A stretch of 22,737 nt of DNA from Chrysochromulina parva (taxonomy: Eukaryota; Haptophyta; Prymnesiales; Chrysochromulinaceae). The notes beneath the pieces are model-generated. The model saw nothing but the letters and a program-made list of their open reading frames with translations, did no database searches and was not told where the DNA came from. How positions within the stretch are numbered: position 1 is the first letter of the stretch; each line of letters starts with the position of its first letter. The position numbers and the translations under genes were made by a program. This document shows, one piece after another, positions 15,006 through 22,737 of the stretch. Location of the stretch: assembly GCA_002887195.1 (NCBI GenBank), contig PJAB01000642.1, positions 1-22,737 of the forward strand. Reading direction: 5' to 3'.

Positions 15006-16806
15006 ATGGCAACCACGATGCTTCGCTTTTACGTGGTGCTGACCACGGCCCGCACCGTCGGCGCCGCGTGCATCGACACCAACGAACAGTGCCCCAGCTG
15101 GGCAGCTGTCGGAGAGTGCCAACAGAATCCAGGGTTCATGCTCGAAACGTGCCGCAAGAGTTGCAATGCGTGCGACGAAAACCCCGCGTGCTCCGACTCT
15201 AATATCGAGTGCGCCGCTTGGGCAGCTAACGGCGAGTGCGAAAAGAATCCAACGTTCATGCACGAAACGTGCCGCAAGAGTTGCAAAACATGCGACAAGC
15301 CTTCCTATCTTCAGGCAATGGGGCAACAGGGCCGAACGGCCCCAGAGCACGTGGTGCAGCAGCAACAGCAGCAGCAACAGCAGCAGCAGCGGCAGCAGCA
15401 GCAGCAGCAGGCAAGGCCAGTGCTGCAGCCAGGACAGGAGCTCTGGGAGCTCGAAGATCTGACGCAGCCGTACCCGAATTCAGCCATGGCAGATGTCGAT
15501 CTCAAAGGCCTGACCGCCTTAGCGAACCGCACGGATCATCCAATATTCGCGTGGTTTTACGCTCCTTGGTGCAAGCAGTGCAAGGTTGTTCGGCCTGCCG
15601 TCGAGGCAGCAGCAAAGCGCTTCTCCGAGCCGTCCGGCAAGCCCATTACGTTCGCCAAGCTCGACTGCGTCGCCGACCTTGAAGGGAAAAAGTTCTTTGA
15701 CGTGAACTCATGTGGGTGTTGCCTCCGCCGCCGTCCCTTCCCTGCCGCCCCTTGCCTGCCCTTGCCTTGCCTTCCCTCCTCTTCCCTGCCCTGCCTGACT
15801 TCCCTCCTCGGTTTGATCCTCGCTACGCGCGCACGCAGACCCTTGCTTCAAGGTGCTGCGCGGCCATCGCCAACGGTGGGTTGAGATGGGCACCAAACGT
15901 ACTGCCGAAATCATCCTCGCGCGGGCGCAGAAGGAGGCCCGCGGACCTTTCGAGTGGGTGAGCACCGAGGACGAGCTCAAGGAGAAGCTCTGGCATCAGG
16001 TGCCCCCCAAATCGGATAAGTTTGACGTCATGGGCCTTGGCGAAGCCCTCGCGATCGCGGTGCTCTCATCAGCGGATGGCGCGGCAGCCCATGCGTATAC
16101 GGACATCGCCGCAGGCTGCTCGCAAAAGCTCTCGCAGTTCCCATGGGTGGCAACAACCAACGCCTCGCTCGTGACTGCGGTTGGGTTGAAACCCATCCCA
16201 GTCGACCATATCGCCATCGTGAAGCTCAAGGAGGAAATCGACGCCTCCCCATTGGAGGACCAAGGGCCTGGGCACCTCGTGTCACGGCCTCTGCTGCCGC
16301 CAGGCGCGGACACACTCGATCTCGAGCAGGAGAAGGCGATGTGCAGGTGGTCTCTCGCTCATCGCTTGCCTCTACTGATCGACTACGACGAGGACCCGTA
16401 CTGGGGCAAGCGCGTCGGAACGGTCCAGTTCAACAAGATGCACGCGCTACTCTTCCTGAGCCCGCCTTGGGCGCACCTCGCCGCTGTCGTTCGCGCCGCC
16501 GTCTCGCGCTTCGAGCGCGGCGACATTGTGATCATGAAATTTATGATCTCGGGTTTGCAAATGCAGGTGGACGACAAAGCTCCCGCCGCGGCCATGCTCA
16601 AAAATTATGGCGTCACAACTGTGCTCGACACGCCGCGTCTCGTCTTCCTCGACCTGCGATATCCGGTGGACAAGGAGAGTCGGCAGCGTGTCTACAAAGG
16701 CGCCATGACTGCGGATGCCATAGCCGACTTCATCAAGGGTCCACTCGAGGGCATGCCAGATGCGCCGCTGCTCAAGGAGGTCTCAAAGCTCAAGGACGAG
16801 CTTTAA
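15006..16806 (+). CDS. ER protein disulfide isomerase-like protein with two ShK domains and KDEL tail (two exons)
   Basis: Exons 15006-15711 and 15839-16806 give 557 residues. A signal peptide (about 1-20, TMLRFYVVLTTARTVGAA) leads into two six-Cys ShK domains (Cys22-Cys56 and Cys62-Cys96, both ending CRKSCxxC). A Gln-rich linker follows (118-135). The thioredoxin a-type domain (about 150-260) contains FAWFYAPWCKQCK with redox Cys189 and Cys192, then FAKLDC and, across the intron, FFDVNSYPCFKVLRG with the cis-Pro at 237. About 270-530 resembles redox-inactive b-type thioredoxin folds. The protein ends KLKDEL, the ER retrieval signal, so it should work in disulfide formation or folding in the ER lumen. 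The active site CKQC differs from the usual CGHC. The ATG at 15006 begins the signal peptide; the frame upstream opens only through TTG. Confidence 0.92.
15357..15410 (+). repeat. CAG/CAA microsatellite encoding polyQ
   Basis: Eighteen codons: eleven Gln, one Arg (CGG), six Gln, in the linker between the ShK pair and the thioredoxin domain. Likely length-variable. Confidence 0.95.
15712..15838 (+). other. ShK-PDI intron (127 bp, GT-AG, phase 1), pyrimidine-saturated
   Basis: Donor gtgggtgttg after the first base of a split codon; acceptor gcgcacgcag. The split codon is restored as TAC (Tyr236), giving the expected DVNSYPCFKV of a thioredoxin fold. Nearly the whole intron is C/T, with repeated cctgccc/cttgcc/ttccctc units. 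Confidence 0.93.
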
Positions 16807-17051
16807 GTGCCGCGATAGTTCGACTGTGGCCCTCTGTAACGCCGCAAGCAATCCAATCCGAAGCCTGGCCGCGGCGCGCATCTTCACATCTCGTGGAACA
16901 GAGCGGCCAGGGCGTAAAGTGGTGATCAGCGCTCGAAAGGAACTGCTTTTGCTAGTATGGCGCATGGCCGGGCCGGGGGGGTGCCACTCGACGGTGCAAC
17001 TGACGCGAGCCAGCGGCAGCGCGGCGCGGTGCCTAATCGATCTTCACATTC

Positions 17052-17070
17052 CGTATACGTTACGTATACG
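17052..17070. repeat. Near-perfect 19-bp palindrome
   Basis: cgtatacgt-t-acgtatacg: two perfect 9-bp inverted arms around a single base. Each arm itself contains the self-complementary cgtatacg. In the 3' intergenic space between PDI and ABC1 kinase genes. Confidence 0.9.
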
Positions 17071-17391
17071 TGATCAGCACGTAATTTCTCAGTGTAAAGC
17101 GCGAAACAATGCCATTGATTACTTATCCATCTTGCGCGGCTACCGTTTGATGCGATCTTCTATGTCGACGGACGACGCGGCGGCCCGACGATCCGCAGTA
17201 ACACGGTATCACATCGCGATCGGAGATGCTTCGCTTTCAAACAGAGCGGGTACACACGTGTCCTATTGCTGCTTGCTGCTTGTCGCGCCCGATGTACCGT
17301 GCAGTGTTCTCGTGGCCCCCGCACGGCAGTTTCGTTTCGAGTCGTTGCGCGAGCGGCGAGGTCTCGTCGCGGCGCCCGTCGCGGAGGGTCG

Positions 17392-17454
17392 TGGCATCAA
17401 TCGCATCATCAATATGTATAGTCGGACAGGCGACCTGGCATCAATCGCATCATC
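17392..17454. repeat. Direct repeat of 19 bp, copies 44 bp apart start to start
   Basis: tggcatcaatcgcatcatc occurs at 17392-17410 and again, identical, at 17436-17454, just beyond the ABC1 kinase stop codon. Confidence 0.9.
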
Positions 17455-17498
17455 CGAGAGACGCATTTCAGAGCTCGGACCGGGCGATGTTGGCACAG

Positions 17499-19594
17499 TT
17501 AGCCCATCGGTTTTGATATCGTCCGCTGCATGAGCCACCTGCGTGCAGGCTGTAGCACCTCGCTGCTGTTATGACCCGCTGTGCTGCTGCGGCTGCTGTC
17601 GCGGCTGCTGCTGCCGCCGCTCGCGCTGCCGCTACTGACGGTTTCGCTCTCTGCTGAAAGCCACGGCGTAGAATGCGTGGTTCGCAGCTCGTTGGCTGCG
17701 TGCGCCTGGCTAAGCATGAGGGCAAGGTTGGACGCTCCAAAGAGTGCCGCCGCGTGCTTGGCTGCGTGTGGGTAGGCAGCCTTGAACAGATCGAACTCTG
17801 GGTCACCGGTGAGAGCGATGCCCTCGAGGACGATCAGCGCACGCGTAATCAGGGCAAAGTACTCGGGTACCGTCTGCGAGGCAACAGGCCGATGGGCGAG
17901 CAGTCAGAAGCACGGCCCGCAGGGAGCAGTTGAAAGGGCAAAAGGTTCAGGCCATGCTGCGCACAAAGGGGAACTCAAAGAAGATCTGGTTCAGATCACG
18001 CGAGATGGATGCAAACTGTGCGCGCTTCGTCGCCATTGCCGAAAACTGCTCCAGACGTGCGAGCCCAACGACGGAAGCGGCGCCATCAGCTGCCGTAGCT
18101 CCTTGTGTACTGCGTGCGCCCGCGAGCCTGGCGACCTCGTTCGCGGCGGCCAGCTTGCCCTGCTCGAAGACACGACGAAGCGGCGGGATGAGCGCCTCGC
18201 GATCGACGTCTTTAGGCAGGAAGCGAAGCGTGATGCCGTCGTCGATGAGTGCCTCAACATCACCGCGCATCAGATGGACGATCGCGGACGTGAGCTGCCG
18301 CGTATCGAATGCTTCGATCTCGGCACAAAGTCCAAAGTCGATCAAGACGAGTCGCCCTTGCTCATCCACGAGCAAATCTGCCAAACCGGGGCACACACAT
18401 GCACACGTTCGAATGCGAATCTCGGGTGAAGGGCGTATGTTTGGTCATCTCTGGTTCCTCGAGCAGCGCGCGGTTCGAGCCGTCACTGCGCGTACTGCCA
18501 GGGTGTGGATCACTGTGGAAGAAGCCCACCTCCAAAAGCTGGCAGAGGAAGCAACCCACGCCCGTCGGGATCAAGCGGTTGATGACCTCTGGCGGCGACT
18601 TTGCGAGTTGTTCGCCATTGATCCATTCCGTCGCAATGACCTTGCGCGTGGTCACCGCCCAGTGGCACACGGGCACACGCACGCGGCCTCCGAGCAGGGC
18701 AGCCTTGGCGCTGCCGCTCGCAAATCGCTCGAGGTTCGCGCCTTCATGGTTGTAGTCAAGCTCGAGGTACGAGGCGCGAGCAAACGTGTCCAGAAGCTTG
18801 ACATCAAACGGCGTGCGGTCCGCCGCGCCGAGCAGCCCGACAAGCACGCGCATCTTGAACCATTCAATCGCTTGCATGCCTTTTCGCATCAGGAAAAGGT
18901 CAAGGCTGACGGCCCGTATCATGTCGGGCCGTTGGACCTTGAGCGCAATTTCGTGTCCCCCCTCACGTAGATGGCAGCGGTACACCTGGCCCAAGCTCGC
19001 TGCGGCGATAGGCGTGCTGTCTCTGTCCAGACCGATGAAAACATCCGACACCGGCCGACCAATCTCGGCTTCGATGAGCAGAAGCGCAGCCGCAGTTGGA
19101 TACGATGGAACCGAGTCGCACAGCTTCTGCAGCTCGTACACAGCAGCAGGTGGCAGCACATCGGGACGAATCGACAGCATCTGGCCAAATTTGATAAATG
19201 TTGGGCCGAGATGGACGAGCTTCTCGCGCAGCGTGCAGGCCCTTGCCGCATGGCGCTTTGCCACGTCGTCGGGAGACTCGCCACACCAGTGCGGCAGCAA
19301 GACGTCACCGATGAGCAGAATACCAATTGGCGCAAGTGCGCGCGTGATGGTGACGAGGCGCAGTGCAGCACATCTTGGGTGCGAGTTCCACACCGTCGCG
19401 ATCGCCTCGGGATCGTAGGTTGACGGTAACGACGCCTCCGGGATGCTGAGATACTCATCTGAAGCCGCAACGCTCTGGATGTATGCGCCGCCTACAAGCA
19501 CGGCGGATCCGCCGAGTGCAATGCCGCGACGAGTATAGGAAAATGCGTGCGTCACGGCAGTGGTGCGTGCCGCGCCACGGGCAGCGGTCCACAT
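17499..19594 (-). CDS. ABC1/ADCK/COQ8-family atypical kinase (three exons)
   Basis: Exons 19594-18496, 18377-17965 and 17873-17499 give 628 residues. ABC1 kinases support ubiquinone or plastoquinone/prenyl-lipid metabolism in mitochondria and plastids. Visible motifs: LGPTFIKFGQMLSIRPDVLP with the family-defining KxGQ at 135-138; AAASLGQVY (197-205) in place of a Gly-rich loop; Lys219 in ALKVQRP; LELDYNHEGANLERF (about 278-291); HSDPHPGN (360-367, Asn codon split by intron 1); and LVLIDFG with the metal-binding Asp380. The third exon begins TVPEYFALITRALIVLEGIAL, typical of the family C-terminus, and ends in a Ser/Arg-rich tail. The N-terminus is Arg-rich and amphipathic, then hydrophobic (GIALGGSAVLVGGAYI), compatible with a mitochondrial presequence; a plastid location is not excluded. 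Divergent from the FIH-like gene. Confidence 0.92.
17874..17964 (-). other. ABC1 kinase intron 2 (91 bp, GT-AG, phase 0)
   Basis: On the minus strand the donor is gtgcgcagca after codons for FEFPF, and the acceptor is ttgcctcgcag before TVPEYFAL. Retention brings a stop within five codons. Confidence 0.9.
18378..18495 (-). other. ABC1 kinase intron 1 (118 bp, GT-AG, phase 1)
   Basis: On the minus strand the donor is gtacgcgcag after cctggca and the acceptor is ggtttggcag. Joining restores AAT (Asn367), completing the DPHPGN motif that runs into LLVDEQGRLVLIDFG. Confidence 0.93.
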
Positions 19595-19784
19595 GTCGCG
19601 AAATCGGAAATAGCAAGGAAACTTCTCAGACTGTTTTCAACGTCACTTCGTGCCGCCACCCCCCAAAACTTCAGCACTAAGCCCGTTCACACAGTCCGAA
19701 CCCCCCGGTAACGCCTCTTACAACACGAAGACCTTCGATTAAATGTACAGTACCCGGTAACTGCAGGTTCACAAAAGATCCTAT
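19595..19784. promoter_or_regulatory. Divergent promoter region between ABC1 kinase and FIH-like gene
   Basis: 190 bp separating two ATGs in opposite directions; AT-richer than the coding flanks, with cccccc and tacagtacccggtaa-type stretches. No motif I can name. An ATG at 19743 precedes the chosen FIH-like ATG in another context. Confidence 0.4.
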
Positions 19785-21311
19785 ATGCAAACGACCCGCT
19801 CATCAGTCTCGCGACAGTCGTGGCGAGCACGCAGCAAGCAGGCACCCCCATCAGCTCCCAAAGCCGACCGTCGGTGCCCGTCATGGCTCATTGGGAAGAG
19901 CGTTCAGCGGCGGCGTTGGGACGACCCAGAGGTCGAGGCGTTTCTCCAGCGGAGAGAGCCAGTCGTGCTGACAGGTGGCTGCCCGCTCGTGCAACCGCTC
20001 GTTGGAAAGTGGACTTTTGATTATTTGGCCAACACATTCGGCGAGTGCAGCTCTCTCAACGTCCACTTTGCACCGATAGAGACGACTTCGTTCGCGCGCA
20101 TGTACGGCAAGGGCCTAGGCAAAGGTGGATGCACGCCCATGTCCTTTGCCAACTTCGTCGAGCTCTGCAAGAGCGACTACCTGGAGCCAACAGCATCGTC
20201 CGAGAAAGTTTCGCCGCCATTGCGCTACTATTTGCAGGCACCCATGATCTGGACTGACGCTGATCGGGACGGTGCGAATCCGCATGGTCTAGCTGAGGAC
20301 AGCGCAGCTCGCCCATTAAGGAAGGCACCATACAGCTCGACGATTGACGAGGACATGCGCCGCCTCGGGTGGGACTGGCTCGCTTACGCGCGCTCTGTGG
20401 CCGCGTGTGATCCGTTCGACACGTGTCAGATGTGGGCGGGCCATGGCGGTGGCTCGACGCCCCTTCACTTCGACTCCATATCCAACTTTTTGGCGCAGGT
20501 GAGTGGCCGAAAGCAAGTGCTCCTCTTCTCTCCAGCGCAGACGTGGCGAGTGTACCCTTACCCGGTGGGGCATCCGATGGACAACTTTGCCATGGTGAAC
20601 GTCGAGATGCCCGACCTCAGCCGATTTCCAGCCCTGCGCCGCGCGCGTGCTCTCGAGGCGATCCTCGAACCCGGGGACGTGCTGTGGCTGCCCCGCTACT
20701 GGTGGCATTATGTGCACCAGCTGGACGCTCCGAGCGAAAATATCTCGCTCAACTTTTGGTGCGGCCGAAAGGGCACTGATAGGTTCATGCAGAACCTGCG
20801 CACGGCGCCGGCGCCATCTGCCGAGGAGGTGGCAGTGGCGAGCGCCGAGGCAGCGGCTACTGCTGAGGCCATGGGCAGACACGAGAGCGAGCGCGAGCGC
20901 GTGGAGGCGGCGGACGACGCACTGCTTGAGGCTGATGCTGATCTCGCCTTCACGTGCCTTCACGCGGGCCGTATCATCGAGTCGGCAGCAGTCAGACTCC
21001 TGGGCGACGACAAGTCCAAGGGCTACTTGTTCCTCTCAGCGATCGCTGCCGGCGCAGATGCGCGCTGGCCGCCGAATGCGACAGCTGCGATCAGCAACGC
21101 GCGGCGGATCCGCTCGGAGCTGATCGGTCTCTTGGGTAGTAGCGTGGCAGCCAACGCGTTGCTGCGCATGATTGCTCGCGACGGCCGCCTTTCGCCCGGG
21201 CTTGCACCGCCCATTGAGGGCGACGTCGTGAACACGGAAAAGGGCGTCATGACGCCCGACGAGGAGGTTACACGGTGGTTTGCCCGGCGCGGTGCCAGGG
21301 TGCCATACTAG
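19785..21311 (+). CDS. JmjC/cupin Fe(II)/2-oxoglutarate hydroxylase, FIH (HIF1AN)-like
   Basis: A 508-residue intronless protein. FIH hydroxylates Asn (and some Asp/His) in HIF-alpha and in ankyrin repeats using oxygen, Fe(II) and 2-oxoglutarate. Residues about 40-335 form the cupin-8/JmjC region: EPVVLTGGCP near 58-67, TPLHFDSISNFLAQVSGRKQ with iron ligands His228 and Asp230 and the probable 2-oxoglutarate-binding Lys243, then YPYPVGHPMDN (257-267), EPGDVLWLPRYWWHYVHQL with the third iron ligand His308, and ISLNFWCG. The YPYPVxHPxD block and the WWH-plus-NFW arrangement are what point to FIH rather than other JmjC proteins. About 170 C-terminal residues form an Ala/Glu-rich helix and a further region with no recognised fold, longer than the FIH dimerisation tail. 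The N-terminus is basic and might be an organelle presequence. HIF itself is animal-specific, so ankyrin-type substrates are more likely here. Confidence 0.85.
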   Translation: MQTTRSSVSRQSWRARSKQAPPSAPKADRRCPSWLIGKSVQRRRWDDPEVEAFLQRREPVVLTGGCPLVQPLVGKWTFDYLANTFGECSSLNVHFAPIETTSFARMYGKGLGKGGCTPMSFANFVELCKSDYLEPTASSEKVSPPLRYYLQAPMIWTDADRDGANPHGLAEDSAARPLRKAPYSSTIDEDMRRLGWDWLAYARSVAACDPFDTCQMWAGHGGGSTPLHFDSISNFLAQVSGRKQVLLFSPAQTWRVYPYPVGHPMDNFAMVNVEMPDLSRFPALRRARALEAILEPGDVLWLPRYWWHYVHQLDAPSENISLNFWCGRKGTDRFMQNLRTAPAPSAEEVAVASAEAAATAEAMGRHESERERVEAADDALLEADADLAFTCLHAGRIIESAAVRLLGDDKSKGYLFLSAIAAGADARWPPNATAAISNARRIRSELIGLLGSSVAANALLRMIARDGRLSPGLAPPIEGDVVNTEKGVMTPDEEVTRWFARRGARVPY

Positions 21312-21656
21312 TTTGTACGTGTTAAGAATTTCACCAAAAGAGGCGGTCTAGGTGTGACACCTGACCGCTGACCGCGCACAACCCGACGGCGGGACGGGCA
21401 CATGACCTTCAAAGTCTCCTCTCACGATGTGGTGTGCGTGTGTGTGTGTGAGTGAGTCTCGTCGATGAGCCTCGAGGGCTCACGCGTATACGTATAGGAG
21501 TCGTTTGGACATCTCATCGTTGCATGGACGAGTCGGGTCGTCCCGTCAGCTCGGTTGCCTGCCTGCCTTCGCGGTGGCTGTGCTGCGGCTGTGCTGCTTG
21601 CCGTGCAGCGAAAAAAGGCAAGGCAAGTTGCGCTACTCCATGCCCATGCAAGGTGT
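21312..21656. other. Intergenic region between convergent genes
   Basis: 345 bp between the FIH-like stop and the 3' end of the PDZ-ferredoxin gene. Contains a short GT microsatellite and cgtatacgtata near 21485. No gene or RNA was recognised. Confidence 0.6.
21436..21450. repeat. Short GT dinucleotide repeat
   Basis: An interrupted run of gt units (gcgtgtgtgtgtgtg) in the intergenic region. Confidence 0.8.
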
Positions 21657-22427
21657 TCAGCGTGTCCACTGGGCGGCGCCCACTTTGGGCATGATCTGAA
21701 CGGTGATGTCGCCGTATACGTTCGTGATGCACGCGAGCTTGTACGTCTCCGGGTTTTCTCGCAACGTGCTCGACTCATCTAGAGAGCGACGGGTGCATGC
21801 CTCGAGCCCTTGCGCGACGTTGACAATGCACGTGCCGCACAGCTGTTGTCCGTTGCAATTGGTCCACCGCGTGATGGACTGATACACATTGATCTTCCGA
21901 GCGACGAGCTCGTCACGGAGGTTCGCACCATAAGGCACACGTATCTGATCATCGGGTAATCCGGGGCGCTGCAAGGTTATGGTGACCGATTCGGGGGTGC
22001 CGCTGGCATCCGCGCCAACGATGCTCTTCAACTGCTCGCGTGAGCCTCGGAAAAAGGTGAGGGCAACATCCGTGCCGCCTTCCGCTGCACCAAGACGCTC
22101 CATAGCCTCGCCGATGCCCAGTCCAAGGATCGACTCTCCAGCGATCGCTACCAGCTGGTCGCCGAGCTTGATGAGGCCGGTGCGCGCTGCTGCGCCATTG
22201 GGCACGAGGCCCATCACATATGGCCAGCGCAGCTGCAAGTCACAGCCGAAATCGATGCCGGTGACTCGGTCCACATCCACGGTCAGCACTCGAGGATCGT
22301 CAGTGGTGAGGCTGCACCGCGGCTGCAAGCAGCGGTGCTGCTGCGTCAGTGGCGAAATTCGCGGCGGAGACCAATTAGAACTGATCAAGAAGCTGAGAGA
22401 CGGCACGAGGAGGAAGACGACCACCAT
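21657..22427 (-). CDS. Plastid-targeted PDZ domain plus [2Fe-2S] ferredoxin fusion, PnsB3/NDF4-like
   Basis: A 256-residue intronless protein. The N-terminus MVVVFLLVPSLSFLIS is a strong signal peptide, followed by a Ser/Arg/Pro-rich stretch to about residue 40, consistent with bipartite targeting to a secondary plastid. Residues about 50-130 look like a PDZ domain (GLVPNGAAARTGLIKLGDQLVAIAG). Residues about 150-256 are a ferredoxin fold: Cys191-x5-Cys197-x2-Cys200 in TNCNGQQLCGTCIVNV, and the fourth ligand Cys233 in YKLACIT. The whole block, including VPYGANLRDELVARKINVY and the RWTNC context, resembles PnsB3/NDF4, an iron-sulfur subunit of the chloroplast NDH complex as I remember it. The ATG at 22427 is the first; the frame upstream opens only through TTG. 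An electron-transfer or scaffold role at a membrane is inferred. Confidence 0.85.
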   Translation of the reverse strand: MVVVFLLVPSLSFLISSNWSPPRISPLTQQHRCLQPRCSLTTDDPRVLTVDVDRVTGIDFGCDLQLRWPYVMGLVPNGAAARTGLIKLGDQLVAIAGESILGLGIGEAMERLGAAEGGTDVALTFFRGSREQLKSIVGADASGTPESVTITLQRPGLPDDQIRVPYGANLRDELVARKINVYQSITRWTNCNGQQLCGTCIVNVAQGLEACTRRSLDESSTLRENPETYKLACITNVYGDITVQIMPKVGAAQWTR

Positions 22428-22674
22428 TGGGTTCACAGCCAATGGTTCGTTGGTTCACAGCGACGTGCTGGCGTCGGTTACACTAAAGCAATCAGAGGTG
22501 GACCTCCAGGACTATGGCTGACCACGCGAAAAGACACGATAAAGTTTCGATATTGTGCTGTGGGTCAAGTCTTCGTTCACGATTCAACGATTGTGGTTTG
22601 TGCGTTCGATTGCGATGGAGTGAAGCTGAGATCAGGTCGCGCACCCGAACCGTAAGGATGGAAGTGTGGGAATT

Positions 22675-22737
22675 TTATCTTTGTGACCGAAACAGCGCGA
22701 GCGCCTTTTTGCTGTGTAGCTCGAAGCACTCTGCTGT
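22675..22737 (-). CDS. Possible C-terminal end of another minus-strand gene
   Basis: From the right edge a minus-strand frame reads 20 codons ending LALFRSQR and a TAA at 22675-22677. Composition (Glu, Phe, Leu, Lys, Ala mix, GC-rich third positions) is protein-like, and transcription would run toward the PDZ-ferredoxin gene 247 bp away. The stretch is too short for more than a suggestion; it may be non-coding. Confidence 0.2.
   Translation of the reverse strand, partial: TAECFELHSKKALALFRSQR

Larger units (their letters stand above)
16807..17498. other. Intergenic region between convergent genes
   Basis: 692 bp between the PDI stop and the 3' end of the ABC1 kinase. A plus-strand frame spans it but reads through both flanking genes' ends, has no recognisable domain and is probably chance. 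Notable items are a 19-bp palindrome at 17052-17070 and a 19-bp direct repeat. No RNA gene was seen. Confidence 0.6.

Noticed and set aside
16760..17533. Plus-strand open frame of 257 codons across the PDI/ABC1 kinase intergenic space
   Set aside because: It overlaps the end of the PDI coding sequence in another frame, contains no recognisable domain, has Arg/Ser-rich composition and overlaps the ABC1 kinase 3' end. Probably a chance frame.
18470..18484. tRNA B-box-like string (ggttcgagccg)
   Set aside because: It lies inside an ABC1 kinase intron with no matching A box or foldable cloverleaf around it.
18362..18495. Unspliced 410-residue version of the ABC1 kinase ending shortly after DPHPG
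   Set aside because: It lacks the DFG metal site; splicing GT-AG at 18495/18378 restores the conserved Asn and joins the rest of the kinase.

Overview
This window looks like nuclear DNA from a GC-rich, gene-dense unicellular eukaryote, most probably an alga with a plastid of secondary origin (a haptophyte is my best guess, by inference only). The evidence is spliceosomal GT-AG introns of 91-189 bp, eukaryote-only families (HECT ligase, A-type cyclin, GT29 sialyltransferase, KDEL-tailed PDI, FIH-like hydroxylase), and a ferredoxin-like protein that appears to carry a signal peptide followed by a transit-like stretch. No rRNA, tRNA, CRISPR array, insertion sequence or viral gene was seen.

Layout from left to right: (1) the 5' end of a minus-strand gene whose protein starts with Met-Gly-Cys-Cys, leaving the left edge; (2) a plus-strand HECT E3 ubiquitin ligase of the UBE3B/UBE3C type; (3) a minus-strand fusion of a DTW-domain aminocarboxypropyltransferase with an RluA-type pseudouridine synthase; (4) a minus-strand 1021-residue helical protein, possibly FIRRM/FLIP (C1orf112); (5) a plus-strand GT29 sialyltransferase-like protein with an N-terminal ubiquitin-like/doublecortin-like region; (6) an unrecognised minus-strand protein of 213 residues; (7) a plus-strand A-type cyclin in three exons; (8) a plus-strand ShK-ShK-thioredoxin PDI-like protein in two exons ending in KDEL; (9) a minus-strand ABC1/ADCK/COQ8-family kinase in three exons; (10) a plus-strand JmjC/cupin asparaginyl hydroxylase resembling FIH; (11) a minus-strand PDZ plus [2Fe-2S] ferredoxin fusion resembling PnsB3/NDF4; (12) possibly the last 20 codons of another minus-strand gene at the right edge.

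Genes are mostly arranged as divergent or convergent pairs with very short spacers; the tightest is 59 bp between genes 4 and 5 and holds a perfect E2F-type motif. I see no operon-like logic: this is ordinary dense algal housekeeping sequence (protein turnover, RNA modification, cell cycle, secretory folding, quinone/organelle kinase, plastid electron transfer). The interest lies in several domain combinations: DTW-RluA, PDZ-ferredoxin, ubiquitin-like-GT29 and ShK-PDI. All family calls come from reading motifs by eye; no searches were run.
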